Origin: an uncultured Cellulophaga sp.
GTDB taxonomy: Bacteria > Bacteroidota > Bacteroidia > Flavobacteriales > Flavobacteriaceae
Assembly: GCA_947492955.1 (NCBI GenBank)
Contig: CANLOV010000006.1
Span: forward strand, 186,001-250,000
Length of the DNA: 64,000 nucleotides
Reading direction: 5' to 3'
Position 1 is the stretch's first letter, and each line of letters opens with the position of its first letter. Positions 8,200 to 16,755 of this stretch are shown one piece after another. The position numbers were made by a program, and so were the translations under genes. The notes under the pieces were generated by a model. It ran no database searches. It was not told the DNA's origin and saw only the letters and a program-made list of their open reading frames with translations.

Positions 8200-10581
8200 T
8201 TAAGAAAACTTCCACCATTTTTTCAAAGATTTCCCGTAACCGTAACCATACTTACCACCATAACCTAAATTAGATTCTTTCACATCATTAACAACAAAAG
8301 ATAAACTTGGTAACTTTCCTTCTTCTTTTAATTTTATAGGAAAATCTATAACTTTTGTCTCTGTTACACCAGCCCTAGTTACATAAACAACATGACTTGC
8401 ATATTTCGTTATTAGTAATGTATCCGTAACCACCATTAAAGGTGCAGTATCTACAATTACATAATCATATATATCAGATACATCATCTAATAATTGTTTT
8501 ATTCTATCACTCATTAATAATTCTGCAGGATTAGGAGCTATCTTTCCTGAATAAATAACATCTACAGTATTCGTATGTACTAACATTGGATTTATTATAT
8601 CTTGTGATAGTATCGATTGATCATTCAAATATTCTGTTAACCCTAAACCTTTATTTCTTTTGGGTTTACCTATTAAGTCCACATCTTTACTACTAAAAAA
8701 AGTATAAATTTTAGGATTCCTAATATCTGCTCCTATCAGTAATACTTTTTTATTTGTGTTTGCCAAAATCATAGATAGATTAGAAGATAAAAAAGTTTTT
8801 CCTTCCCCTGGAACACTAGATGTAATATAAATGATATTTCCTTTTTTATCATTCATTTTTTTAGGCTTAACAAGGTAATCTAGATTAGTCCTTATAATAC
8901 GTAGAGACTCTGCTAATATTGAGCGATCATCTTTATGTATTAATTTATTTCCTTTTCTACTTAACTTTGGTAATTCTCCCAGTACTGGTATATTAATTTT
9001 ACTTAGTGATTCTTCTAAAGTTGTTTTATTATGTACTTTATTATCTAGTAACTGATTTATATATATAATTGAAAACGGCATTAATAAGCCTAATATTATC
9101 GAAGCTAAAATAACAAGAGGCTTCTTAGGAGAAACAGGGAATTCACTAGCTTTATATGCTAAATCTAGTATCTTTGATTTTGGTGAAGCAGAAGCAAATG
9201 TAATTTGTGACTCTTCTCTTTTTTGTAGTAGATATAAATATAAAGATTCTTTAGTTTGTTGTTGTCTGGTAATATCTCTTAAAGCTCTTTCATTCTTTGG
9301 TGCTGAGTATATTTTAGAATTAATTTGAGACAATTGAGTACTCAAACTATTAACCTGTAAGTTTAAATTATTGGTCATACTATTTAAACTCGATTGCATT
9401 CCCTTTTTTAAGCTTGATAGCTCTTGGTCTATATTAACAATTATCGGATTTTTCTCATTAGAACTTTTTAACAACCTATTTCTTTCCGAAACTAGTTCAT
9501 TGTATCTTACTGTTGTTGTGGCAATTGAAGCGTCTGCTAAACCTACATTAGAAGGAAGAATGTCATATGTAGATTGGTTTTCTACTAAATCCTTCATTGA
9601 TGCTGCTATATTTAACTGTACCTGAGCATTCTGAAGTTCTTGTTTACTAGCAGCTCCTACATTTAGATTTAAACTTGCTTCTGATGCTAAATCTGTTAAG
9701 CCTTTACCTGTTTTAAAATCTTGAGCCGTTTGATCAGTTGATGATAAATCTGTAGATATTTCTTTAATTCGTTCATTTATGAATTTAGAAGTTTTATCTG
9801 CTATTGCTTTTTTATCATTTACTGCATTTTTATTATATATTTCTATTAATTTATTTATGATATCATTAGCTTTTCTAGGTATGACATCATTTAAAGAAAT
9901 ATTAATAATACTAGAACCATCGCCTGCCGGAGAAATAGCTATTTTTTTCTTATACTCTTCAGCTACAGACGAAACAGTTTTAATGGATACCATGTACTTC
10001 TTTTCATTATAACTTTCTAAATTTTCGTTATTAGGCAATATTATAATACCCCCTATTGGAGATTCAATACTTTCTCCATAAGAATATTTTTTTTCAGGTT
10101 TATCTTCTTCTTCTCTATAACCAAAAGTAGTAGCATTGTGTAAATTAATATAAAAATCAAATTTAGAATTTTGTATTAAAGAATCAGAATCTAAAAATTT
10201 AATATTAAATAGTCTAGGGCTATCATATAGCTCTGTATTAACTATCTTTCCAATGGAAACTACTTTAACATTTAAATTCAATTGTTTTACTAAGTCTATA
10301 AAATTTGATCTACTTTTTAATATTTCGATTTCATCTTCAATTTTATTTTCTGAACCAGAAAACACATCCAAATCTTTGAAGACACTTAATTCTGGGCCAG
10401 AACTATCATCTTCTAAAATTTGAATTTTAGCTAAAGATTGATATTGAGATTGCGTATATCTCAAATAAAGAAATGCGAAAATTAAAAATATAATAACACT
10501 TACTATAAACCACTTCCAATTTCTAGTGTATCTATATAATAAGGCTCTAATGTCTAATTGTTTTTCAGAAGAAATATTCAT
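8200..10581 (-). CDS. wzc: Polysaccharide co-polymerase / BY-type tyrosine kinase (Wzc-like)
   Basis: Inner-membrane protein of 793 aa that controls capsule or exopolysaccharide chain length and export. Order: short cytoplasmic N-terminus, TM1 at ~20-40, Wzz-type periplasmic domain, long coiled-coil region (~270-440), conserved PKNERALRDITRQQQ stretch, TM2 near 490 (VSPKKPLVILASIILGLLMP), then the BY-kinase. Kinase motifs: Walker A SSVPGEGKT with Lys595, Walker A' VLLIGADIRNPKI, Walker B YDYVIVDTAPLMV. The C-terminal tail has four closely spaced tyrosines (GYGGKYGYGYG), the usual autophosphorylation cluster. It lies 21 bp downstream of wza in the same operon and converges with the CpsB-type phosphatase that probably acts on it. 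Confidence 0.92.
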   Translation of the reverse strand: MNISSEKQLDIRALLYRYTRNWKWFIVSVIIFLIFAFLYLRYTQSQYQSLAKIQILEDDSSGPELSVFKDLDVFSGSENKIEDEIEILKSRSNFIDLVKQLNLNVKVVSIGKIVNTELYDSPRLFNIKFLDSDSLIQNSKFDFYINLHNATTFGYREEEDKPEKKYSYGESIESPIGGIIILPNNENLESYNEKKYMVSIKTVSSVAEEYKKKIAISPAGDGSSIINISLNDVIPRKANDIINKLIEIYNKNAVNDKKAIADKTSKFINERIKEISTDLSSTDQTAQDFKTGKGLTDLASEASLNLNVGAASKQELQNAQVQLNIAASMKDLVENQSTYDILPSNVGLADASIATTTVRYNELVSERNRLLKSSNEKNPIIVNIDQELSSLKKGMQSSLNSMTNNLNLQVNSLSTQLSQINSKIYSAPKNERALRDITRQQQTKESLYLYLLQKREESQITFASASPKSKILDLAYKASEFPVSPKKPLVILASIILGLLMPFSIIYINQLLDNKVHNKTTLEESLSKINIPVLGELPKLSRKGNKLIHKDDRSILAESLRIIRTNLDYLVKPKKMNDKKGNIIYITSSVPGEGKTFLSSNLSMILANTNKKVLLIGADIRNPKIYTFFSSKDVDLIGKPKRNKGLGLTEYLNDQSILSQDIINPMLVHTNTVDVIYSGKIAPNPAELLMSDRIKQLLDDVSDIYDYVIVDTAPLMVVTDTLLITKYASHVVYVTRAGVTETKVIDFPIKLKEEGKLPSLSFVVNDVKESNLGYGGKYGYGYGKSLKKWWKFS

Positions 10582-10602
10582 TTATAATATATATATGCTA
10601 AT

Positions 10603-11373
10603 TTAATTTCTCGTTATGAGTAATACCGTTGAAGTAATCAGAACTGATGCAATAGATACAGCTATACTTGCTCTATTGTCTAAATTTGAAGATGTAACCG
10701 CTGATTTGTTTGGTTCTACATAAACAACATCATTTTGAGTAAGATAATACACTGAAGATTTCATTGCTTCTTTACTAGTTAAATCAATCCTTGTATAAGT
10801 CTTAGTTCCTTTAAAATCTCTTATTACTAATATGTTTTCTCTAATACCTTTTATATTCAAATCACCCGCAAGACCTAAAGCTTCTAATATAGTTATTTGT
10901 TCTCCATTTACTTGATATGCACCAGGTCTCATTACTTCTCCTAAAATAGTTACTGTAAAATTTCGTAACCTTATATTAATTATGGGGTTTTTCAAATAAT
11001 CTGATAATTTTTCACGCAAAAGTTTCTTAGTTTCTTCTGGAGACAACCCTAATACTTTAATTTTTCCAATAACAGGGAAATCTATTTCTCCATTACCATC
11101 CACCAAATAATCTACTTGTTCTGCTCTAATACCTCCTTCAGATGCACCTCTATATAAATTAAATGGAGCACTTGCTTCTGGATTAAGAGTAGACACATAA
11201 ATCCCTATTAAATCATCTACTTTAAATTTAGGAACAAACGATTCTTTATTAATTATAGTTTCATACTCTCCTGCATTTTGAAAATAAACAACATCTTTTT
11301 TGGATCCACAAGAAGAAAATATTAAAGTGAAAATTATAAAAGCTGTAAAAAAATAATGGTTAATTTTTAGCAT
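10603..11373 (-). CDS. wza: Polysaccharide export outer-membrane lipoprotein (Wza-like)
   Basis: A 256-residue lipoprotein with a signal peptide and lipobox (…TLIFSSCGSKKD, Cys at ~22). It has a Poly_export domain (FKVDDLIGIYVSTLNPEAS, then YLVDGNGEIDFPVIGKIKVLGLSPEE) and a SLBB segment (NFTVTILGEVMRPGAYQV). A hydrophobic helix near the end (ASIAVSIASVLITSTVLLITRN) fits the C-terminal transmembrane helix of Wza-type channels. It forms the outer-membrane exit channel through which polymer leaves, working with Wzc. It sits between the dehydratase gene (26 bp upstream) and wzc (21 bp downstream). Confidence 0.92.
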   Translation of the reverse strand: MLKINHYFFTAFIIFTLIFSSCGSKKDVVYFQNAGEYETIINKESFVPKFKVDDLIGIYVSTLNPEASAPFNLYRGASEGGIRAEQVDYLVDGNGEIDFPVIGKIKVLGLSPEETKKLLREKLSDYLKNPIINIRLRNFTVTILGEVMRPGAYQVNGEQITILEALGLAGDLNIKGIRENILVIRDFKGTKTYTRIDLTSKEAMKSSVYYLTQNDVVYVEPNKSAVTSSNLDNRASIAVSIASVLITSTVLLITRN

Positions 11374-11399
11374 AATAAATTGTGTTTAGTAAAATACAT

Positions 11400-13331
11400 T
11401 TAAGGTTGTAAAATTTTATTTTCCAAAGTTTTTTTTGATTCTTTTTTATCATCTAACTCGCATAAATCAGAATTATTAGAAATATATTCTGGCACTATTT
11501 CTTTCATTAACTTAACCGTGTCTGAATTAAAAAATAAATTATTAACGCATAACTCATCTATTTTCGACCTAACTAAAGAATAATCTAAACTCCTAACCTT
11601 ACTTATCATAATTTTTTTATGATAAGTTGGAAGTGTATTTTCACCATTAGCTAATAATTCTTCGTATAATTTTTCTCCTGGTCTCAATCCTGTTAGCTTA
11701 ATATCTACATCTTCAGGAAAACGTAAACCAGATAGTTTTATCATATTCTTAGCTAAATCATATATCTTAACAGATTCTCCCATATCAAAAATAAATATTT
11801 CTCCTCCTTCTCCCATAGCACCTGCTTCTAATACTAATTGAGAAGCTTCTGGTATAGTCATAAAAAAACGAGTAATATCCTTGTGAGTAACTGTTAATGG
11901 CCCTCCTTTCTCCATTTGCTTTTTAAATAATGGAATCACAGAACCGTTAGAACCCAAAACATTTCCAAATCTAGTAGTTATATATTTTGTTTTACCTAAT
12001 TGTTGCTTACAACTAATATACATCTCTGCAATACGTTTAGTCGCTCCCATTACATTAGTAGGGTTAACAGCTTTATCCGTAGAAACAAACACAAACTTAT
12101 CTACATCATAATTATAAGCTAAATCCACAATTGTTTTAGTTCCTGCTACGTTTATCTTTATTGCTTCATAGGAATTATATTCCATCAATGGAACATGTTT
12201 ATAAGCTGCGGCATGAAAAACAATATTAGGGCTATATTCTTGAAAAATTAAATTCATCTTATTTTTATCCCTAATATCACTAACTATCGGGATAAAATTA
12301 TGAAAACCATTTTGTTTTAATTCTTGTTGCAAATCATATAATGGTGATTCAGCTTGATCAATAACAATAAGTGATTTATAATCATATGTACATATTTGAC
12401 GGACAATTTCACTCCCTATTGACCCAGCTCCTCCAGTAACAAAAATCACTTTATCTTTTAATTCTTGACTAATTTTTGAGTTTTTTATACTTATCGGAGC
12501 TCTGTCCAATAAATCTTCAATTTGTATTTGTTTTATTTGTGAAACTTTTAATTCTCCATTAATCCAATCCTCAACTGGAGGCACAATTTTAACCAATACT
12601 GGAAAATCAACCATTCCTTCAACCAAACCCATTAATTCTTTATGGCCTATATTTTGAATAGAAAATATAACCTCTGAAACTTCTCTTTTTAAGAGGAAGC
12701 TTTCATTCAATTCTTCCTTCCCATAGACTTTAACTCCATTAATTAATTTTCCAACTTTTTGCTTGTCTTGATCAATATAACCAACTACTCTTACATTAGA
12801 TTTTAAATGAGCTGTTAATGCATTGTAAGTTAAAATACCAGATTCTCCAGCTCCATATATAATAATATTTTTAGAACTATTATAACTTTCAGTTAAAACA
12901 CTATGATACAAAGCTTTAAATATATATCTAGATGCAACTAAACCTATAAAAGCAAGTAAACTATGTATAATTATGATAGATAAAGGTATAGTAAAATCAT
13001 CAACATAATTCAACTTTCTATTTCCCAATATTAGTAAAATAGTAAGAATACTAGATAAACAAATCGCATTAAAAATATTATATACATCTCTAACCCCTGT
13101 ATGCCTAATAACCCCTTTATAAGAGCCCGTAATAAAAAAAGTAATCATAGCTATTATTGCCACAATAGGCAACTGTAACATCAAATGATTAACCTCAAAG
13201 TTTAGTGTTAAATTAAAACGAATAAAATATGATAATCCAAATGAAATAGCTACTATTAATATATCAATTAATAAAACTAACCATTTAGATGCATATTTAT
13301 GTACTGAATTGGCTAAGTATTTATTCATCAT
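11400..13331 (-). CDS. Membrane UDP-GlcNAc 4,6-dehydratase (CapD/WbpM/PglF family)
   Basis: A 643-residue inner-membrane enzyme that converts UDP-GlcNAc to the UDP-4-keto-6-deoxy sugar, the first step toward bacillosamine or QuiNAc/FucNAc-type sugars. Four TM helices occupy ~15-140, followed by a CoA-binding-like Rossmann domain (IIYGAGESGIL). The C-terminal catalytic SDR domain begins VTGGAGSIGSEIVRQI. As in other large membrane dehydratases, the usual YxxxK is replaced by Met: STDKAVNPTNVMGATKR shows the D-K pair and M-xxx-K. The next gene upstream is a DegT aminotransferase only 2 bp away, the PglF-PglE pairing. A stretch of ~30 charged residues extends the C-terminus. Confidence 0.9.
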   Translation of the reverse strand: MMNKYLANSVHKYASKWLVLLIDILIVAISFGLSYFIRFNLTLNFEVNHLMLQLPIVAIIAMITFFITGSYKGVIRHTGVRDVYNIFNAICLSSILTILLILGNRKLNYVDDFTIPLSIIIIHSLLAFIGLVASRYIFKALYHSVLTESYNSSKNIIIYGAGESGILTYNALTAHLKSNVRVVGYIDQDKQKVGKLINGVKVYGKEELNESFLLKREVSEVIFSIQNIGHKELMGLVEGMVDFPVLVKIVPPVEDWINGELKVSQIKQIQIEDLLDRAPISIKNSKISQELKDKVIFVTGGAGSIGSEIVRQICTYDYKSLIVIDQAESPLYDLQQELKQNGFHNFIPIVSDIRDKNKMNLIFQEYSPNIVFHAAAYKHVPLMEYNSYEAIKINVAGTKTIVDLAYNYDVDKFVFVSTDKAVNPTNVMGATKRIAEMYISCKQQLGKTKYITTRFGNVLGSNGSVIPLFKKQMEKGGPLTVTHKDITRFFMTIPEASQLVLEAGAMGEGGEIFIFDMGESVKIYDLAKNMIKLSGLRFPEDVDIKLTGLRPGEKLYEELLANGENTLPTYHKKIMISKVRSLDYSLVRSKIDELCVNNLFFNSDTVKLMKEIVPEYISNNSDLCELDDKKESKKTLENKILQP

Positions 13332-13333
13332 AA

Positions 13334-14464
13334 TTATATTGATTTAATAATGTTTGTAATCCTTTTTAAATCTTCATGAGTTAAATCAGAACCACTAGGT
13401 AAGCATAAACCTCTTTCAAATAAATCCGCTGACGTATCATCAGTATATGCTGGATATTTTTCAAAAATAGGTTGTTGATGCATTGGTTTCCACAATGGTC
13501 TTGACTCTATATTTTGCTTTAATAAACTCAACCTTATTTTTTCTCTCTTTTCAAAAGATGGTGTTAATATACATGTTAACCATCTATTAGAATAAAAATC
13601 TAATGGTTCATCTAGAAACGATATTTCAGATAAATTATTTAATTCCTGGAAATAAAATTTATAATTATTTCTTCTAGCTTTAACTCTTTCATCTAAAACT
13701 TCCATCTGTCCCCTACCAATTCCCGCCAAAATATTACTCATTCTATAATTATATCCTACAGAAGAATGCAAATAATGAGGAGCTTGATCCCTAGCTTGAG
13801 TTGCTAAAAAAATAGCCTTTTTCTTAAACTCTTTATTCTTAGTAACTAATGCTCCTCCTCCAGACGTAGTTATTATTTTATTCCCATTAAAAGAAAAAAC
13901 ACCTAAATCTCCAAAACTACCACATTTAATTCCTTTATAATCACTACCCAATGCTTCTGCACTATCCTCTACTACAGGAATTTGATATTTTTCAGATATT
14001 TTTTGGATTTCATTAACTTTATATGGCATACCATAAAGATGAACAGCTACTATTGCTTTTGGTTTTTTACCTCTCTTTATTCTATCTATAATAGCTTCTT
14101 CTAATAATATTGGTGAAATATTCCATGTTTCTTTTTCGCTATCAATAAATACAGGAGTAGCACCTAAGTACATTATTGGGTTGGCTGAACCACAAAAAGT
14201 AAAACTCTGACATAATACTTCATCTCCATTTGACACACCTAGTATCTGCAAAGCTAAATGTATTGCAGCTGTACCAGAGCTTAATGCTGCCACATATGAA
14301 TTTAAACCAACATAATTTTCTATAGATTTTTCAAAACCATCAACATTAGGTCCTAATGGAGCTACCCAATTAGTATCAAAAGCCTCTTTCACATATTTTT
14401 CTTCATTCATTCCTATGTGAGGAGAAGAAAGCCAAATTTTATTTTTTTTGATTACTGTATCCAA
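13334..14464 (-). CDS. PLP-dependent sugar aminotransferase (DegT/DnrJ/EryC1, PglE-like)
   Basis: Fold-type I aminotransferase of 376 aa acting on a UDP-4-keto-6-deoxy-sugar to give the 4-amino sugar. Motifs: LSSPHIGMNEEKYV and TNWVAPLGPNV at the N-terminus, ALSSGTAAIHLAL, VVEDSAEALGSDYKG, and the PLP-lysine motif FSFNGNKIITTSGGGAL. The C-terminus RPLWKPMHQQP…LCLPSGSDLT is diagnostic of the PglE/WecE-type group. It is the first gene of the minus-strand operon aminotransferase-dehydratase-wza-wzc, and it precedes the dehydratase by 2 bp. A TAAATTTG -7 box lies ~40 bp upstream. No acetyltransferase (PglD) is present to finish bacillosamine, so the final sugar is unknown. Confidence 0.9.
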   Translation of the reverse strand: MDTVIKKNKIWLSSPHIGMNEEKYVKEAFDTNWVAPLGPNVDGFEKSIENYVGLNSYVAALSSGTAAIHLALQILGVSNGDEVLCQSFTFCGSANPIMYLGATPVFIDSEKETWNISPILLEEAIIDRIKRGKKPKAIVAVHLYGMPYKVNEIQKISEKYQIPVVEDSAEALGSDYKGIKCGSFGDLGVFSFNGNKIITTSGGGALVTKNKEFKKKAIFLATQARDQAPHYLHSSVGYNYRMSNILAGIGRGQMEVLDERVKARRNNYKFYFQELNNLSEISFLDEPLDFYSNRWLTCILTPSFEKREKIRLSLLKQNIESRPLWKPMHQQPIFEKYPAYTDDTSADLFERGLCLPSGSDLTHEDLKRITNIIKSI

Positions 14465-14501
14465 TATTTATCTTTTAAATTAAAAGTAGTTTTAATAAAA
14501 A

Positions 14502-14509
14502 CAAATTTA
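14502..14509 (-). promoter_or_regulatory. Promoter -7 box for the polysaccharide export operon
   Basis: On the minus strand TAAATTTG (plus strand CAAATTTA) matches TAnnTTTG exactly, 38 bp from the aminotransferase ATG. No good -33 TTG is seen at 19 bp, so this is a moderate call. Confidence 0.4.
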
Positions 14510-14682
14510 TAACAAATGTTTTCTTTTAAATTAACTTTCTTTATTAATTCGCTATTAAGTTTTAAATAATCGATTAAAAACACATATTAATAATTACTTT
14601 AAATAGTGATTCTTTATTAATCTTTGCATTTAAATAAATCACTATAAATTAAAAGCGCCATAGTTTTTGTTACGACTGAAAG

Positions 14683-15116
14683 TCATTCTAATATGAAAAT
14701 TGAACCATCATCATCTGGCTTTCTATGATGTTCTAGATATTCATTTACCATTTCACCTGTGATATTACCTGTACTCCAACATCCATAATCTATACTCCAG
14801 AAAGACAACCTCAGTAACGTTTATTTAATTCAGGAAACTCTTGCTGTAATCTCCTTGAGCTCCTACCCTTTAACCTCTTAACCAAATCACTAACTGATAA
14901 CGAAGGACGATATTCAACATGTATGTGAACAAGATTCTTTAAAATGACTCCTTTCAAAATATGAACATTTTCAGACTCACAAACCTGTTTCAAAATGGTT
15001 CGACATCTTATTTTAATATCTCCATACAAAACATCATACCGATACTTAGTACTCCAAACTATATGAACGATTAAACGACTTACTGAATGGCTATTACTTC
15101 TTTGAATAACTGACAT
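14683..15116 (-). mobile_element. IS200/IS605-family element remnant with broken tnpA
   Basis: The frame from ATG 15116 encodes a Y1-type TnpA start: RLIVHIVWSTKYRYDVLYGD, then the HUH motif VHIHVEY, then LVKRLKGRSSRRLQQEFPEL. Where the family reads RYWG, codon TGG has become TGA (14811-14813). Just after it a one-base deletion shifts the frame, and the rest continues as WSIDYGCWSTGNITGEMVNEYLEHH, ending at TGA 14683-14685. The catalytic Tyr of the helix (NEYLEH) is therefore present but out of frame. With one nonsense and one frameshift the single-strand transposase is dead. A 7-bp hairpin at 15155-15170 may mark the left end and a short hairpin at 14674-14684 the right end. No tnpB is present. 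The remainder of the 346-bp gap upstream of the aminotransferase shows nothing else but a -7 box. Confidence 0.85.
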
Positions 15117-15154
15117 TCCATAAATGTAACGAAAGTTTTAGAAGCTAAAGCGAG

Positions 15155-15170
15155 ATGCACTAAAGTGCAT
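15155..15170. repeat. Subterminal hairpin of the IS200-like remnant
   Basis: ATGCACT-AA-AGTGCAT, a perfect 7-bp palindrome 39 bp upstream of the tnpA start. IS200/IS605 ends are recognised as single-stranded hairpins of this kind. The exact element boundary cannot be set from one copy. Confidence 0.45.
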
Positions 15171-15296
15171 AACTTCAACTATTTTTGAGACCAATAAAAA
15201 GTTTTGGCTATGTCTTAATCAAAAGTTCGTCACTTTTTATTCCAATACTAATCTTATACAAAACCGTTGGCTGTAATGTTAAAACTAATAGAATAA

Positions 15297-15920
15297 ATGG
15301 TAGATATATTTTTAAAAGCCAAACATTGGCAATTATTTATAGTAATGCTTGGAATCCCATTGTTGTTTCAATTCTATACAATGTTTAGTATGTTCTCGGA
15401 GTTTGAAATGGAATCGAATCCTAACCCTGAGAATGTTATGAATATGTTTCATGTGTTTCCTATAATTATGATTCTTTTTACAGGAGTCTTTTTTGGTTGG
15501 TTTTGGTCAATCGCAATTGGACTTCAAAAAAACATTCCAGAGAAAATTAAAATGAAAGTAAGTAAGTTCAAAGTTTTATTCTTTATCCCTCTAATCTATA
15601 TCATTTTGCTAATGATATATATGGTCGGACTATTTTCTGGAATGGGAAATACTGGATTTACAAATAGTGGTTGGATTATTGTAATTATTTTACCACTACA
15701 CCTGTTTTCTATGTTTTGTATTTTTTATTCATTGTATTTTGTTTCGAAAACAATTAAAACCGCAGAATTACAAAGAAAAGTCGAGTTTGGAGATTTTGCT
15801 GGGGAATTTTTCCTGTTGTGGTTTTATTTCATTGGAATCTGGATTGTTCAACCAAAAATCAATAAGCTTTACGGAAAAGAAAACACTTCAACCAACAAAA
15901 CCTACTATGAAAAACCTTAG
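15297..15920 (+). CDS. Hypothetical multi-pass membrane protein, 207 aa
   Basis: Five hydrophobic segments are visible (about 11-30, 50-72, 92-112, 122-150 and 166-186), with short charged loops. The C-terminal stretch FFLLWFYFIGIWIVQPKINKL recurs, as I remember, in an uncharacterised membrane family common in flavobacteria. No catalytic or transport motif is evident and I assign no function. The start ATG 15297 follows the sequence TACAAAACCGTTGGCTG at 15257-15273. The gene stands alone beside the broken IS element, which suggests an acquired single gene. A terminator lies just downstream. Confidence 0.7.
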   Translation: MVDIFLKAKHWQLFIVMLGIPLLFQFYTMFSMFSEFEMESNPNPENVMNMFHVFPIIMILFTGVFFGWFWSIAIGLQKNIPEKIKMKVSKFKVLFFIPLIYIILLMIYMVGLFSGMGNTGFTNSGWIIVIILPLHLFSMFCIFYSLYFVSKTIKTAELQRKVEFGDFAGEFFLLWFYFIGIWIVQPKINKLYGKENTSTNKTYYEKP

Positions 15921-15975
15921 TCTAAATTTTAGGCTATAATAGATACAACATTTTTTCTTGAACTAAATAAGTAAC

Positions 15976-16015
15976 AAAAAGGCACAATCTATATATTAAT
16001 AAATTGTGCCTTTTT
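15976..16015. terminator. Bidirectional intrinsic terminator
   Basis: Arms AAAAAGGCACAAT and ATTGTGCCTTTTT form a perfect 13-bp stem with a 14-base loop. It separates the orphan membrane protein gene (+) from pgl (-) and can stop both. Confidence 0.9.
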
Positions 16016-16029
16016 ACTTAAAAAAACAA

Positions 16030-16746
16030 TTATTTTATACTTACTGCCGCATCTTCATCTAAAAGCCATAGTAACTTTTCTGATGTTGGAGCAACTAATG
16101 TTGCTGGATACGAAGTATAATCTCCTTCTTTTTTTACAATCTCTTTTACTTTTGGGGCTTTACCAGCTCCTGTAACTAAGAATGCCACTTCTTTAGCGTT
16201 ATTAATTACTTTACCCGTAATGGTAATTCTTTTTTGTCCAGATTCTGGATGTACAGCTACTTCACAATTATTTTTAGAATCCCACAAGTGTATTTCGTGC
16301 GGAAAAATAGAAGCCGTATGCCCATCATCTCCCATTCCTAAAATAACAACATCAAACCGAGGAATTCCATTTACTTTTTCTAAATTTTTATCTAAGACTT
16401 CACCATAGGCTACAGCTTCATCTACAGGAGTATTTTCTCCTTTTACTCGGTGTATATTTGCCTCAGGAAAATCTATTTTAGATAATAAATGATCAACTGT
16501 CATTTTATAGTTACTTTCTGCATCTGTAGGCAATACACAACGCTCGTCTCCCCAGTATAAATGTAATTTACTCCATTGTATACTAGATGCGTAATTCTCT
16601 GCCATATAATCAAATATAGCTTTAGGTGTACTTCCTCCAGAAAGGGCTACATGTATAGCTCCTGTTGAAGTTTCTATTTTTTCTTTTAAATATTCAGAAA
16701 AGGCAACTGCTACCTCTTGTTTATTTGCTAATATGTTTAATTTCAT
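16030..16746 (-). CDS. pgl: 6-phosphogluconolactonase (DevB type)
   Basis: Hydrolyses 6-phosphogluconolactone to 6-phosphogluconate, the second step of the oxidative pentose phosphate pathway, in the cytoplasm. The protein is 238 aa, the usual length. Family motifs: HVALSGGSTPKAIFDYM near the N-terminus, LYWGDERCVLPTDAESN, VILGMGDDGHTASIFPH in the middle, and VTGAGKAPKVKEIV at the C-terminus. It starts 9 bp after the zwf stop, so the two are certainly one transcript, and it is followed by the terminator at 15976-16015. Confidence 0.95.
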   Translation of the reverse strand: MKLNILANKQEVAVAFSEYLKEKIETSTGAIHVALSGGSTPKAIFDYMAENYASSIQWSKLHLYWGDERCVLPTDAESNYKMTVDHLLSKIDFPEANIHRVKGENTPVDEAVAYGEVLDKNLEKVNGIPRFDVVILGMGDDGHTASIFPHEIHLWDSKNNCEVAVHPESGQKRITITGKVINNAKEVAFLVTGAGKAPKVKEIVKKEGDYTSYPATLVAPTSEKLLWLLDEDAAVSIK

Positions 16747-16755
16747 TCTATTAAT

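Noticed and set aside
15185-15388. 67-aa plus-strand open frame upstream of the orphan membrane gene
   Set aside because: It overlaps the membrane gene in another frame, has no clear start signal, and its composition does not look coding.
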